DNA of 64,000 nt, taken from positions 1 to 64,000 of the forward strand of contig NZ_BCUX01000012.1 of assembly GCF_001591445.1 (NCBI RefSeq). Reading direction: 5' to 3'. Positions 26,201 to 34,815 of the stretch are shown piece by piece. A program made the translations under genes and the position numbers. Under the pieces are notes generated by a model. That model was not told where the DNA came from, did not search any database, and saw nothing but the letters and a program-made list of their open reading frames with translations. Position 1 is the stretch's first letter. Each line of letters opens with the position of its first letter. This DNA is from Neobacillus drentensis NBRC 102427 (GTDB lineage Bacteria > Bacillota > Bacilli > Bacillales > Cytobacillaceae).

Positions 26201-28003
26201 ATGGGATTAAGAAGAAAAGGACGTTTTACTCAAAAAATATTTAATAAACTATTCTTGGCATCATCTATCACTATTATTTTAACCATCATTGTTTTAATCG
26301 TTACGATTACGAACTATTACTCCGAAGTGATTATTCAAAAAGAAGTGAACGTCAATACCAGAACGATGGAGCGGGTGGAGGATTATTTTTCCGCTAAAGA
26401 TGCAGATATTAATCGATCCAAAAGGGATTTTTATGTTAAAGGGGAAGTCATTGATGATATGACCTTTGCCCTTCAAAACGGGTATGCGAAATATTTGGAA
26501 TACCGTCTCAATAAATTTTCGGAGGGCAAGTCCTTTGTACCGAATAATATTGATACGTATTTCAATGCCTATTTCGGTCAAGATAGCGATATTAACGCGA
26601 TTAGTTTACGTTCGTTGGAAACCCCTTCTGTAGAATACCTGCTCATTTTTCAAAATTTACGATGGAATAAAAGCATCATCGATCCTTCTAGGCATTTAGG
26701 CAGCCTGTATCTTTCAGAAGAGATTCCTAATCTTGGTGGGGATGTTATTCCACGAGGCAGGCAGCTAAAAGATACCTTTACCAAAAAGATTGTCGTTAAC
26801 AATCCAGTGACCTTGAAAAAAATAGGTGAGATTACTATTTTTTATGCTACTAATCGTCTAGACAAAATGGTCAAAAAGCGCGATGGAGTGCCTGCTTCCT
26901 TTTTTATCATGGATGCTGAAGGCAAAATCATCTATTCCGTCAATAAGGGTGAAGTTCCCTTAGATATGATCAAACAGATCAAGCCTGAAACAAATGAGAA
27001 AAAAATAAAGTGGCAGAATGATCATTTTTATATCAGTACCATTGCGAACCAGGGGGATTATACGTATGTCAGTGTTATTCCCGATAGAGGGTGGCAAAAG
27101 CTGACGATCGTAAGGGGAACCATGTGGGGCGTCATTATATTCTTCATCGTTATTTCCATTTTAATATCCTATTCGTTTACTCGAAATTATTCAAGGCGTA
27201 TTAATAAGATTGTTTCGATTATTCGTCAGGTTGAGAACGGAAATCTGGATGCCAGGATACCGGGATCCAAGCATGAAGATGAATTATCAAGGATTGCTGT
27301 CAATATCAATTCGATGTTAGATGAATTGAATAATTATATTGAACAATTTTACCTGTTAAATTTAAAGCAGCAGCAAGCGGAATTAAAAGCGCTTCAGGCC
27401 CAAATCGATCCTCATTTTTTATTTAATACGTTAGAGGCGATACGGATGGTGGCTGTCGTAGAGGGTTCAAAAACTTCTAGTAAAATGATTTTCCATTTAT
27501 CAAAGCTATTCCGCTACTCGTTAGAATCAAAAGACACGGTGCCTTTATATACAGAAATTGAATATGTCAATCAGTATTTAAAATTAATGCAATTTAAATT
27601 CCCAAACAAACTACAGGTTGATATTCATATACCTAGTGACGTGGAGCAAACACCTGTGCAAAAGCTCATTTTGCAGCCGATCATCGAAAATTATTTTGTT
27701 CATGGTTTTAGAAAGGACCGTTCTGACAATGAGTTACACATTCGTGCCACTCAGCTTGGGGAAACGTTGGAAATCACAGTGGAGGATAATGGTAAGGGGA
27801 TAACGGAGGAGGATCTTGCGATGATTGTCCAGCATCTTAATTGTGAAGACGGGGATGAAATGGATTCAATTGGATTGAGAAATATCCATCACCGTTTAAA
27901 ACTGAAATATGGAGACGCATTCGGCATTTCTGTGAAAAGTATCAAAGATAAGGGAACGATTGTGACACTTTCTATTCCAGTAAGAGGGACCAGCCATGTA
28001 TAA
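26201..28003 (+). CDS. YesM-type sensor histidine kinase
   Basis: A 600-residue membrane sensor kinase. Membrane segments at about 20-40 and 305-325 enclose a large extracellular sensing region. A HAMP domain (about 325-378), a His_kinase domain with His405 in QIDPHFLFNTLEAI, and an HATPase domain (VEDNGKGI, DSIGLRNIHHRLKL) follow. YesM-type kinases with AraC-type partners typically control adjacent sugar ABC operons. It overlaps the regulator gene by eight bases, so the pair is translationally coupled. The signal is probably the released glycan or the loaded binding protein, by inference. Confidence 0.92.
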   Translation: MGLRRKGRFTQKIFNKLFLASSITIILTIIVLIVTITNYYSEVIIQKEVNVNTRTMERVEDYFSAKDADINRSKRDFYVKGEVIDDMTFALQNGYAKYLEYRLNKFSEGKSFVPNNIDTYFNAYFGQDSDINAISLRSLETPSVEYLLIFQNLRWNKSIIDPSRHLGSLYLSEEIPNLGGDVIPRGRQLKDTFTKKIVVNNPVTLKKIGEITIFYATNRLDKMVKKRDGVPASFFIMDAEGKIIYSVNKGEVPLDMIKQIKPETNEKKIKWQNDHFYISTIANQGDYTYVSVIPDRGWQKLTIVRGTMWGVIIFFIVISILISYSFTRNYSRRINKIVSIIRQVENGNLDARIPGSKHEDELSRIAVNINSMLDELNNYIEQFYLLNLKQQQAELKALQAQIDPHFLFNTLEAIRMVAVVEGSKTSSKMIFHLSKLFRYSLESKDTVPLYTEIEYVNQYLKLMQFKFPNKLQVDIHIPSDVEQTPVQKLILQPIIENYFVHGFRKDRSDNELHIRATQLGETLEITVEDNGKGITEEDLAMIVQHLNCEDGDEMDSIGLRNIHHRLKLKYGDAFGISVKSIKDKGTIVTLSIPVRGTSHV

Positions 28004-29504
28004 GGTACTTCTGGTTGATGACGAGCCGTTAATTACGATAGGCCTTCAAGCCCTCCTAGATTGGGAGGACTATGGCTTTGAAATTGTGTCGCGTGCCGAG
28101 AGTGGGGAAGAGGCTCTTACCTATCTTAAAGAACATCCAGTCGATCTCCTAATTACCGATATATTAATGGGAGAAATGTCCGGGTTGGATTTAATTGAGG
28201 AAGCGAAAAAAATCCAGCCGAAGGTGAAATGTATAATTTTAACTGGTTATCAAGAGTTTGAGTATATTAAGCAAGGTCTGTTATTAGGGATTGAAAACTA
28301 CTTAGTCAAACCTGTGGATGAGGAAGAATTATTATCGACCATTCAAAATGTAGGCCGGAAAATGAATGCAGTGTCGGGAGGTAATCAGGCACAGGAACCG
28401 TCTACCCTAATGGACAATACCCTTTGGCGGTATTTAAATGGCGAGATTGAGAAGAACGACTGTCTGGAAAGATTGTCATTATATGATATCCAGTTTACTC
28501 AGCCGTATTATGCTGTTTCTATTTTAAGCTTTGAAAACTATTACAGAGTTGAGATTTTAAAGGAAATCAGAACCTTTATTGAGGAACATTGCGCAGCCGT
28601 TTGTTTATTCAGTCCAAATCAAGACTTGATCATTATTTTAGGGAGCGAAAAGGAAGAGGAACTGTATCGATATAACCAAGGCCTGGTCGAGCAGCTAAAA
28701 GATGAAAAAAGAGGGGCCGGATTATTCTATTTAGCGATGGGAAAGCCGGTAAAAACGGTAGACGTATTAGAAGAAAGTTTTATGAGAGCAAGGGAATACA
28801 GCTTATTGCAGCTATATTCATGCCCAAATGTACTTCTTTCCGAACATTTGACGATTGATAAGCATGAAGAATTAAAAAAACAGCAAGAATTTAAAGAAAC
28901 GATTGTCAAGCAGCTATTGAAAGCAGAGGGAGAAGTTATTCAACGTATTGATTCTTTTTTTCAGGATCTCACCAAGAATTCCAGCTTTATCTCCCCGCCA
29001 GCTGCCAGAAAATATATCGTTGATTTACTTTCTTATATCCATTATTCGTTGCAGCCGAATGATCTCTCCTATCATACAGCTGCCATCGAAAGAATCGTGT
29101 ATAGCTCTGATATTGACGAGATGAAAGCCATTTTGAAGGAATATTGCCAGGAATTAATTTTTTTAATCCATAAGCAAGTTAATAATCGCAGTCCAATTGT
29201 CCAAAATGTCCTTGATTATATCCATGCCCACTATGATGAAGGGATTTCGTTAAAAACATTGGGCCAGCAGTTTCATGTTAATGCCATCTATTTGGGGCAA
29301 TTATTTCAAAAAGAAGTAGGGGCAGTTTTTTCAGAATACCTAAACCGATACCGATTGGAAAAGGCAAAGGAGCTCCTCAAAACCACCCATTACCGTGCAG
29401 GTGAAATTGGCAAAAAGGTCGGATATTCGGATACGGCTTATTTCTATAAACAGTTCAAAAAAAGTGTGGGAACGACACCAAGTGAATGGAGAAAAATTAA
29501 ATAA
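27996..29504 (+). CDS. YesN-type response regulator, AraC family
   Basis: A 502-residue regulator: receiver domain at 1-120 with acceptor Asp55 (LLITDILMGE), a middle region of about 280 residues, and an AraC-type double helix-turn-helix at about 400-500 (EGISLKTLGQQFHVNAIYLGQLFQ; YSDTAYFYKQFKKSVGTTPSEWR). Partner of the kinase just upstream. It probably activates the importer and the following glycosidase/kinase genes; the word GGAAG..GCTTACAT found before three units is one candidate target. Only 17 bases separate it from GH1. Confidence 0.92.
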   Translation: MYKVLLVDDEPLITIGLQALLDWEDYGFEIVSRAESGEEALTYLKEHPVDLLITDILMGEMSGLDLIEEAKKIQPKVKCIILTGYQEFEYIKQGLLLGIENYLVKPVDEEELLSTIQNVGRKMNAVSGGNQAQEPSTLMDNTLWRYLNGEIEKNDCLERLSLYDIQFTQPYYAVSILSFENYYRVEILKEIRTFIEEHCAAVCLFSPNQDLIIILGSEKEEELYRYNQGLVEQLKDEKRGAGLFYLAMGKPVKTVDVLEESFMRAREYSLLQLYSCPNVLLSEHLTIDKHEELKKQQEFKETIVKQLLKAEGEVIQRIDSFFQDLTKNSSFISPPAARKYIVDLLSYIHYSLQPNDLSYHTAAIERIVYSSDIDEMKAILKEYCQELIFLIHKQVNNRSPIVQNVLDYIHAHYDEGISLKTLGQQFHVNAIYLGQLFQKEVGAVFSEYLNRYRLEKAKELLKTTHYRAGEIGKKVGYSDTAYFYKQFKKSVGTTPSEWRKIK

Positions 29505-29521
29505 AAGAATGGTGATAATCA

Positions 29522-30934
29522 ATGGTTAATAGTTTGCAAGAAGATAACCTTACCTATCATTTTCCAAAAAACTTTTGGTGGGGAAGTGCCGCATCAGGCC
29601 CGCAAACGGAAGGCGCAGCGCTGATGGATGGAAGAAAGCAAAGTATCTGGGATTATTGGTACAGCATGGAACCTGCTTGTTTTCATCATGGGGTTGGCCC
29701 GGAACATACATCGGATTTCTATCATCGGTTTAAAGAAGATATACAGCTGATGAAAGAAACGGGCCATAACTCCTTTCGGACCTCGATTCAATGGTCACGT
29801 TTGATTCCGAATGGAACTGGTGAAGTAAACGGGAAGGCCGTTGCCTTTTACAACCAGGTCATCGATGAATTGATTTCTCATGACATCGAACCGTTTATGA
29901 ATTTATACCATTTCGATATGCCGATGTGCATGCAGGAAAAAGGCGGTTGGGAAAGCCGGGAGGTCATCGATGCCTATGTGAATTATGCGGAGACCTGCTT
30001 TCGCTTATTTGGCGACCGAGTGAAATATTGGTTTACCTTTAACGAACCGATCGTCCCGGTTGAGGCCGGGTATTTATATAATTGGCATTATCCAAATATA
30101 GTGGATTTCAAACGGGGGGCAACGGTTGCCCACAATACCATTGTGGCCCATGCGAAGGCAGTAGAAGCCTTTAGAAAAATTAATGTGGACGGGAAAATTG
30201 GCATTATCCTCAATCTCACCCCATCTTATCCACGGAGCCAGGATGCCGAAGATGTAAAGGCTGCCCATATTTCGGATTTATTCTTTAACCGCAGCTTCCT
30301 TGATCCGGTCACAAAAGGGGAGTATCCCCGTGATTTGGTTGATATTTTAAATGAAAGAGACCTGCTTCCAGCCGTGGAGGCCGGTGATTTGGAAGTGATT
30401 AGGAATAATCCGATTGATCTATTAGGCGTGAACTACTACCAGCCGCGCCGTGTTAAAGCGAAAGAGAAGCCTGAGCCGGAGAATGTTCCGTTTATGCCGG
30501 AACATCTTTTTGATCCTTATATCATGCCAGGCAGGAAAATCAATCCGCACCGTGGTTGGGAAATCTGCGAGGAAGTTATCTATGATATTATGATTGACCT
30601 CCGTGACAACTATAGTAATCTGCCATTCTTTATTTCGGAAAATGGAATGGGTGTTGAAGGGGAAGAAAAGTTCCGTCATGTGGAAGGGTTTATTGAGGAT
30701 GATTATCGGGTTGAATTTATTCAGGAACACTTGAAATGGGTGCATAAAGCGCTTGAAGAGGGAGCGAATTGCTTGGGATATCACCTATGGACCTTCATGG
30801 ATAACTGGTCATGGACGAACGCTTATAAGAACCGATATGGATTAGTGGAAGTAGATTTAAAGAACCATTTAACACGAACGGTTAAAAAATCAGGGAAATG
30901 GTATAAACAGTTGTCCGAAAACAATGGGTTTTAA
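29522..30934 (+). CDS. GH1 beta-glycosidase
   Basis: A 470-residue retaining GH1 enzyme, cytoplasmic. The acid/base is Glu175 in FTFNEP and the nucleophile Glu373 in ISENGMG. GPQTEGA and YHFDMP line the sugar site. Near the C-terminus, WSWTNAYKNRYGLVEVD has Asn where 6-phospho-beta-glycosidases such as LacG carry the phosphate-binding lysine of the S-x6-K-x-Y pattern, although a Lys lies one residue earlier. The substrate is thus open. In an N-glycan locus lacking any other beta-mannosidase, the Man-beta-1,4-GlcNAc core left after GH85 action is an attractive candidate, by inference. The gene lies between the regulator and two sugar kinases. Confidence 0.85.
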   Translation: MVNSLQEDNLTYHFPKNFWWGSAASGPQTEGAALMDGRKQSIWDYWYSMEPACFHHGVGPEHTSDFYHRFKEDIQLMKETGHNSFRTSIQWSRLIPNGTGEVNGKAVAFYNQVIDELISHDIEPFMNLYHFDMPMCMQEKGGWESREVIDAYVNYAETCFRLFGDRVKYWFTFNEPIVPVEAGYLYNWHYPNIVDFKRGATVAHNTIVAHAKAVEAFRKINVDGKIGIILNLTPSYPRSQDAEDVKAAHISDLFFNRSFLDPVTKGEYPRDLVDILNERDLLPAVEAGDLEVIRNNPIDLLGVNYYQPRRVKAKEKPEPENVPFMPEHLFDPYIMPGRKINPHRGWEICEEVIYDIMIDLRDNYSNLPFFISENGMGVEGEEKFRHVEGFIEDDYRVEFIQEHLKWVHKALEEGANCLGYHLWTFMDNWSWTNAYKNRYGLVEVDLKNHLTRTVKKSGKWYKQLSENNGF

Positions 30935-30972
30935 CCATGAAATGGGCAGAGAATGAAAATGAGGTGAGTCGG

Positions 30973-31881
30973 ATGAGAGCGTACATGGTATTCGATATTG
31001 GCGGCACCTATATAAAATATGCTGTTATGGATCAAGAAGGAAAGAAATTAGAAAGTGGGAAGTTTCCGACTCCTTGTGAAGGATTAGAAAGTTTCTTGCA
31101 AAAACTTAGCCAAGTAACAAAAGAATATTCGAATTCATTTGAATTGCAAGGCATTGCTTTAAGTTCACCCGGTGCTGTAAATGTTAAAACGGGGTTTATT
31201 GGCGGTGCCAGTGCGATTCCGTATATACATAGAGTTTGTATGACTGACCTCATAAGGGGGCGAACGGGTTTCCCGGTATCGATCGAAAATGATGCCAATT
31301 GCGCCGCTTTGGCGGAAGGATGGTTAGGTGCAGCAAAAGGCACGGAATACTATATTTGTATTGTCATAGGTACAGGAATTGGCGGCAGTATCGTCATTAA
31401 CCAATCGATCTTACGCGGTGCATCTCTCCACGGCGGGGAGTTCGGTTACATGATTATGGGAGCACAGTCTAAAAATCCGCTTGATCAAACCTGGAGCAAG
31501 ACTGCTTCGACCCATGCTTTAGTGGAGGAGGTTGCCAGGAGAAAGTCACTGGCAAAAGGAACGTTGAATGGTGAAGAAGTATTTCTTCTTGCCGATAAAG
31601 GTGACACGATTGCCAAGGAGAGTATTGCAGAATTTTATAAACGGCTCGCCATCGGAATTTATAATTTAAAATATGCCTTGGACCCGCAAAAAATCCTCAT
31701 TGGCGGCGGCATTAGCAAGCGGCAGGAAGTGATTGACGGGGTCAATCGTGAATTAAAGAGGTTAAGGGACGACATTTCAACGTTGCGAATAGAAGTGCAA
31801 GCCTGTCAATTTGATAATGATGCAAACCTAATCGGGGCATTGTTTCATTTCCTGAAGGGCGCAGGCCGGTTTAATGAATAA
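30973..31881 (+). CDS. ROK family sugar kinase
   Basis: A 302-residue ROK protein: ATP-binding FDIGGTYIKYAV at the N-terminus, ENDANCAALAEGWLGAAKG in the sugar site, and IGTGIGGSIV. There is no N-terminal DNA-binding domain, so it is a kinase rather than a repressor. It lacks the HxCxxGxxGCxE zinc motif of many ROK glucokinases. The ATG at 30973 is chosen because GAGGTGAG precedes it. Glucose, mannose or an N-acetylhexosamine could be the substrate; context favours mannose or GlcNAc. Confidence 0.85.
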   Translation: MRAYMVFDIGGTYIKYAVMDQEGKKLESGKFPTPCEGLESFLQKLSQVTKEYSNSFELQGIALSSPGAVNVKTGFIGGASAIPYIHRVCMTDLIRGRTGFPVSIENDANCAALAEGWLGAAKGTEYYICIVIGTGIGGSIVINQSILRGASLHGGEFGYMIMGAQSKNPLDQTWSKTASTHALVEEVARRKSLAKGTLNGEEVFLLADKGDTIAKESIAEFYKRLAIGIYNLKYALDPQKILIGGGISKRQEVIDGVNRELKRLRDDISTLRIEVQACQFDNDANLIGALFHFLKGAGRFNE

Positions 31882-31901
31882 TTGATTAGGAGGAGCTGCG
31901 A

Positions 31902-32771
31902 ATGCTAGGTGGAATTGAAGCTGGAGGGACAAAATTTATTTGTGCCGTTGGAGACGAAAAGGGCACGATTGTGGACCGAATTCAAATCCCTACCACTACC
32001 CCGGATGAAACGATTCCGAAGGTCATTGAATTTTTTAAAAAATACCCGATCGAAGCGATCGGAATTGGGTCGTTTGGTCCGATTGATGTTCACCGGGAAA
32101 GTCCCACATACGGGCACATCACGTCTACCCCAAAACCAGGATGGAAGGATTATCCGTTTGTGCAAGGGTTTGAGGATGAATTTGGGGTTCCCATTGGATT
32201 TAATACGGATGTGAATGCCGCTGCGTTAGGCGAGGCGACTTTTGGTGCAGCCAAAGGGATGGATAGCTGCTTGTATATAACGGTTGGAACAGGAATTGGA
32301 GCAGGAGCGCTCGTTCAGGGGCAGATGCTTCAAGGGCATTCTCATCCGGAAATGGGGCATATTTTGGTTAGGCGTCATCCGGAGGATCCATATCAGGGGC
32401 GGTGCCCGTACCACGGAGATTGTCTGGAAGGATTGGCGGCCGGCCCTGCCATTGAAGGGCGCTGGGGGCAAAAAGGAATTGAGTTAGTGGACAGAAATGA
32501 AGTATGGGAATTAGAAGGCTACTATATCGCCCAGGCACTGATGCAATATATTTTGATTCTTTCGCCGAAAAAGATTATCCTGGGCGGCGGCGTCATGAAC
32601 CAGAAACAGGTATTCCCTTCTATCTGCCAGCATTTGAAGGAGTTTCTCCGTGATTATGTTTCATTGCCGGAGCTGTCAGAATATATTGTAAGCCCTGGTT
32701 TAGGCAATGATGCCGGGATTACAGGGGCGCTATTGCTGGCCCATCAGGCATTGACTGAGAGCCATAAATAA
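31902..32771 (+). CDS. ROK fructokinase/mannokinase (GmuE/ScrK-like)
   Basis: A 289-residue ROK sugar kinase of the fructokinase branch. IEAGGTKFICAVG binds ATP, FNTDVNAAALGEATFGAAKG binds sugar, and the zinc site is HPEMGHILVRRHPEDPYQG followed by CPYHGDCLEG (two Cys, two His). Members of this branch (YdhR/GmuE) phosphorylate fructose and often mannose. With ManA downstream it supplies a route from mannose to fructose-6-phosphate. It lies 20 bases after the other ROK gene and ends at a strong terminator. Confidence 0.88.
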   Translation: MLGGIEAGGTKFICAVGDEKGTIVDRIQIPTTTPDETIPKVIEFFKKYPIEAIGIGSFGPIDVHRESPTYGHITSTPKPGWKDYPFVQGFEDEFGVPIGFNTDVNAAALGEATFGAAKGMDSCLYITVGTGIGAGALVQGQMLQGHSHPEMGHILVRRHPEDPYQGRCPYHGDCLEGLAAGPAIEGRWGQKGIELVDRNEVWELEGYYIAQALMQYILILSPKKIILGGGVMNQKQVFPSICQHLKEFLRDYVSLPELSEYIVSPGLGNDAGITGALLLAHQALTESHK

Positions 32772-32783
32772 TACTAATAGAAG

Positions 32784-32819
32784 AAACGTGCCACGTCGAA
32801 GGGTGGTACGTTTTTTTTT
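32784..32819 (+). terminator. Rho-independent terminator after the ROK genes
   Basis: AAACGTGCCAC pairs with GTGGTACGTTT and is followed by nine T. It closes the two-component/GH1/ROK unit. Confidence 0.88.
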
Positions 32820-32896
32820 GTGGGCAAAAGACTTTATTTTAACCAATGAATCTATGGTTTTGCCAATAGGATGGAGGGAATCATACTGCTAAAATA

Positions 32897-32911
32897 ATGG
32901 AAGGGCTTACA
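32897..32911 (+). promoter_or_regulatory. cre-like site before the ABC exporter genes
   Basis: ATGGAAGGGCTTACA lacks only the central C of the cre consensus. It is the third copy of the GGAAG..GCTTACAT word. It lies about 140 bases before the start codon. A good ribosome-site-like AAAGGAGGTGG at about 32932 has no start codon after it. Confidence 0.4.
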
Positions 32912-33053
32912 TGGGTGCCGGTTTATGGCACTAAAGGAGGTGGAGTTTATCAAAAATTTTGACAACCTAATTTAACGAGTTTCGAAATATTTCTAACTTA
33001 AATCTATATAAATGTAAGGTATGTAAATTTTCAGGTTACATAAGGAGGAAAAA

Positions 33054-34808
33054 ATGTTCGTTTTTAAAAAGTTAAAGTCGTTTTATCTTCCTTTTAAAAA
33101 GGATTTTATCTGGTCGTTGCTCTTTATGCTGCTTGTCGCTGCGATTACCGTCATCTATCCTGTCATTTTGCAGGTAACCATTGATGATGTCGTGCTTGGG
33201 CGGAAATATGACTGGGTACCGTGGATTGCCTTGGGATTTATCGTGATCATGGGGGTAAAAGCCTTCTCTACTTTCATTCAGCATTATTTGGCAGATATGT
33301 TCGGCATTAAATCCGTGTACTTGCTCCGAAATGCTCTATATGAAAAGCTGCAGCGGCTATCCTTCAGCTATTACGATAACGCAAAGACAGGGGATCTAAT
33401 GTCCCGTTTGACCGCGGATGTGGAAGGTTTCCGTTTTTTTGTATCCTTCGGCTTTAGCGAGGTCCTTCGCTTTGTCATTGTCGTGGGGACCAGTCTTTGT
33501 GTGATGTTCTATTATTCCGTTTCCCTGACTTTGGTCACGATGATGTCACTGCCTTTTTTAAGTGTGGTGGTTTATAAGTTCGATAGAGCCGTCCATCCGG
33601 CGTTCCGCGGGATTCGCGAATCGCTCGGCCGCTTAAATACCATGGTGCAGGAAAATATTAACGGGATCCATACGGTTAAAGCCATGTCAAAAGAAAAGGA
33701 GGAAACCAAGCGCTTTAACTCCTCCAATCAGGAGTACAGGACCAAGCAGCTTGCTACGTCGGTGGTATGGTCGAAATATTTTCCGCTAATGGAGCTGATC
33801 GGCAATATTTCCGTTGTCGCCTTGCTGGCCTATGGCGGATTTCAAGTGATCAGTGGAGCCTTAAAGCCAGGGGAGCTTGTCGCCTTCTACAGTCTTGTTT
33901 GGTATATTATTTGGCCGATTATGAACCTGGGATTCACCATCAATATGTTCTCACAGGCAAAAGCTTCCGGCGAAAGGCTTCTTGAAGTATTGGAAGCAGA
34001 TGAAACGATTATGGATGGCGATGACATCAGAAATACCGGCAGAATGGCAGGAAAGGTGAACTTCAATCAGGTCACGTTCCACTATCAATCGGAAGAGGCG
34101 GCCGCACTTAAGGAAATCACTTTTTCCGCGCCTCAAGGAACAACCATTGGGCTTATTGGTGCAACAGGTTCTGGAAAAACCAGCATGATTCAGCTTCTGT
34201 CCCGTTTTTATGAACCGACGGCAGGAAAGATTGTGATTGATGATCGACCTATTCAGGAATACGGGTTGAAAATGCTGCGTTCGCAAATTGGCGTTGTCTT
34301 ACAGGAAACCTTTCTGTTTTCATCCACTATCAAGGCAAATATTGCTTACGGAAGGCCAGATGCGGCGATGGAGGAAATTATCGATGCGGCCAAACGGGCA
34401 CAGGCTCATGATTTTATTATGGAGCTGCCTGATGGATATGATACGAAGCTGGGTGAACGGGGAATGGGGCTCTCCGGTGGGCAAAAACAGCGGATTGCGA
34501 TTGCACGCGCCATTTGCATGAATCCGGCGATTCTTATTTTAGATGATTCCACAAGTGCGGTCGATATGGAAACTGAATTTCATATTCAAAAGGCCCTCCG
34601 TGAGGTCATGAAGGGGAGAACGACGTTTATTATTGCCCATCGTATTTCATCGCTTAAGCATGCCGATGAAATTTTGGTTCTGGATCAGGGAGGAATCATC
34701 GAACGCGGCACACATGAACAGCTGCTCGCCCATGGTGGAGCGTACCGGCGTATCTACAATATCCAATATCAGGATCAGGCAGCCATTATGCAAAAGGCGG
34801 GAGGATAA
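33054..34808 (+). CDS. ABC exporter half-transporter, YfiB type (degenerate ATPase site)
   Basis: A 584-residue protein with a six-helix membrane domain (1-310) fused to an ATPase domain. Walker A is GATGSGKTS, the signature is the canonical LSGGQ, and Walker B reads ILILDDSTSAVD, with Asp in place of the catalytic Glu. This is the noncatalytic partner of a heterodimeric type IV exporter. It is seven bases from its partner. Heterodimers such as YfiBC, BmrCD and TM287/288 export drugs, lipids or peptides; the cargo here is unknown and the link to glycan use is only positional. Confidence 0.9.
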   Translation: MFVFKKLKSFYLPFKKDFIWSLLFMLLVAAITVIYPVILQVTIDDVVLGRKYDWVPWIALGFIVIMGVKAFSTFIQHYLADMFGIKSVYLLRNALYEKLQRLSFSYYDNAKTGDLMSRLTADVEGFRFFVSFGFSEVLRFVIVVGTSLCVMFYYSVSLTLVTMMSLPFLSVVVYKFDRAVHPAFRGIRESLGRLNTMVQENINGIHTVKAMSKEKEETKRFNSSNQEYRTKQLATSVVWSKYFPLMELIGNISVVALLAYGGFQVISGALKPGELVAFYSLVWYIIWPIMNLGFTINMFSQAKASGERLLEVLEADETIMDGDDIRNTGRMAGKVNFNQVTFHYQSEEAAALKEITFSAPQGTTIGLIGATGSGKTSMIQLLSRFYEPTAGKIVIDDRPIQEYGLKMLRSQIGVVLQETFLFSSTIKANIAYGRPDAAMEEIIDAAKRAQAHDFIMELPDGYDTKLGERGMGLSGGQKQRIAIARAICMNPAILILDDSTSAVDMETEFHIQKALREVMKGRTTFIIAHRISSLKHADEILVLDQGGIIERGTHEQLLAHGGAYRRIYNIQYQDQAAIMQKAGG

Positions 34809-34815
34809 GTGAAAC

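Noticed and set aside
30937..30972. Upstream ATG of the first ROK gene
   Set aside because: No ribosome site precedes it, while GAGGTGAG stands before the ATG at 30973, and the protein begins properly there.
32925..32955. Small gene suggested by AAAGGAGGTGG
   Set aside because: No start codon follows at workable distance and no coding stretch is seen.
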